A DNA stretch of 61,086 nucleotides, taken from Mycolicibacterium rhodesiae JS60 (GTDB lineage Bacteria > Actinomycetota > Actinomycetes > Mycobacteriales > Mycobacteriaceae). The translations under genes were made by a program, and so were the position numbers. A model generated the notes under the pieces. The model made no database searches. It was not told the origin of the DNA and worked only from the letters and a program-made list of their open reading frames with translations. The stretch lies in NCBI GenBank assembly GCA_000230935.2, contig AGIQ01000014.1:1-61086 (forward strand), written 5' to 3'. Shown here piece after piece: positions 60,986-61,086 of this stretch; position 1 is the stretch's first letter, and every line of letters starts with the position of its first letter.

Positions 60986-61086
60986 TTTTTGTTTGGAGAG
61001 TTTGATTCTGGCTCAGGACGAACGCTGGCGGCGTGCTTAACACATGCAAGTCGAACGGAAAGTGCTCTTCGGAGTGACTCGAGTGG
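60986..61086 (+). rRNA. rrs: 16S rRNA, 5' end (truncated by window)
   Basis: TTTTTGTTTGGAGAGTTTGA begins the mature mycobacterial 16S; GGCTCAGGACGAACGCTGG and GCTTAACACATGCAAGTCGA follow. The first variable helix reads GAAAGTGCTCTTCGGAGTGA, a short form. The window stops about 100 bases in. Confidence 0.97.

Overview
This GC-rich window comes from a rapidly growing Mycobacterium (Mycolicibacterium type). From about 1.7 kb onward the gene order follows the M. tuberculosis Rv1635c-Rv1689 backbone: a Rv1635c-like mannosyltransferase, Rv1636 universal stress protein, Rv1637c glyoxalase II, uvrA, Rv1639c, lysX, infC-rpmI-rplT, tsnR, Rv1645c, Rv1647 adenylyl cyclase, Rv1648, pheST, argCJBDFRGH, Rv1683 lipase/acyl-CoA synthetase, Rv1684, Rv1685c-Rv1687c, mpg and tyrS. 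The window ends at the start of a 16S rRNA gene just downstream of tyrS. That is the rrnB position found in rapid growers; M. tuberculosis has only one rrn operon, elsewhere.

Layout. 1-5.8 kb: end of a Pro/Gly repeat protein, an alpha/beta hydrolase, the mannosyltransferase, the stress protein, CorA, and two small membrane proteins. 6.0-9.2 kb: a lipoprotein and an accessory island with a TNT-type (NAD glycohydrolase family) toxin and two paralogous Imm63-like immunity genes. 9.2-20.6 kb: glyoxalase II, uvrA behind a PafBC-type DNA-damage promoter, an esterase, lysX, and the infC operon, which starts at ATC behind a hairpin-rich leader. 20.6-26.4 kb: GMC oxidoreductase, acyl-CoA dehydrogenase, MpaB-family oxygenase, adenylyl cyclase, rhomboid-like protein. 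26.5-33.6 kb: a complete mceA-F operon with no yrbE permease genes next to it. 33.6-37.8 kb: TetR regulator, phytoene-desaturase-like flavoprotein, ferredoxin, and a membrane-anchored glutamate-synthase-like FMN enzyme. 37.9-49.9 kb: pheST and the arginine operon. 49.9-61.1 kb: ABC-F ATPase, the fused hydrolase/acyl-CoA synthetase, a secreted protein, a Trm112-like protein, a frameshifted acyltransferase, a TetR/ABC exporter unit, mpg, tyrS and rrnB.

The housekeeping genes are tightly packed; many neighbours overlap by 4 bases (ATGA or GTGA), most strikingly argC-argJ-argB-argD-argF-argR. The accessory parts (toxin island, mce/redox block) sit between backbone genes and look like lineage-specific insertions. 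All functional calls rest on sequence motifs and synteny recalled from known mycobacterial genomes; no database search was run.
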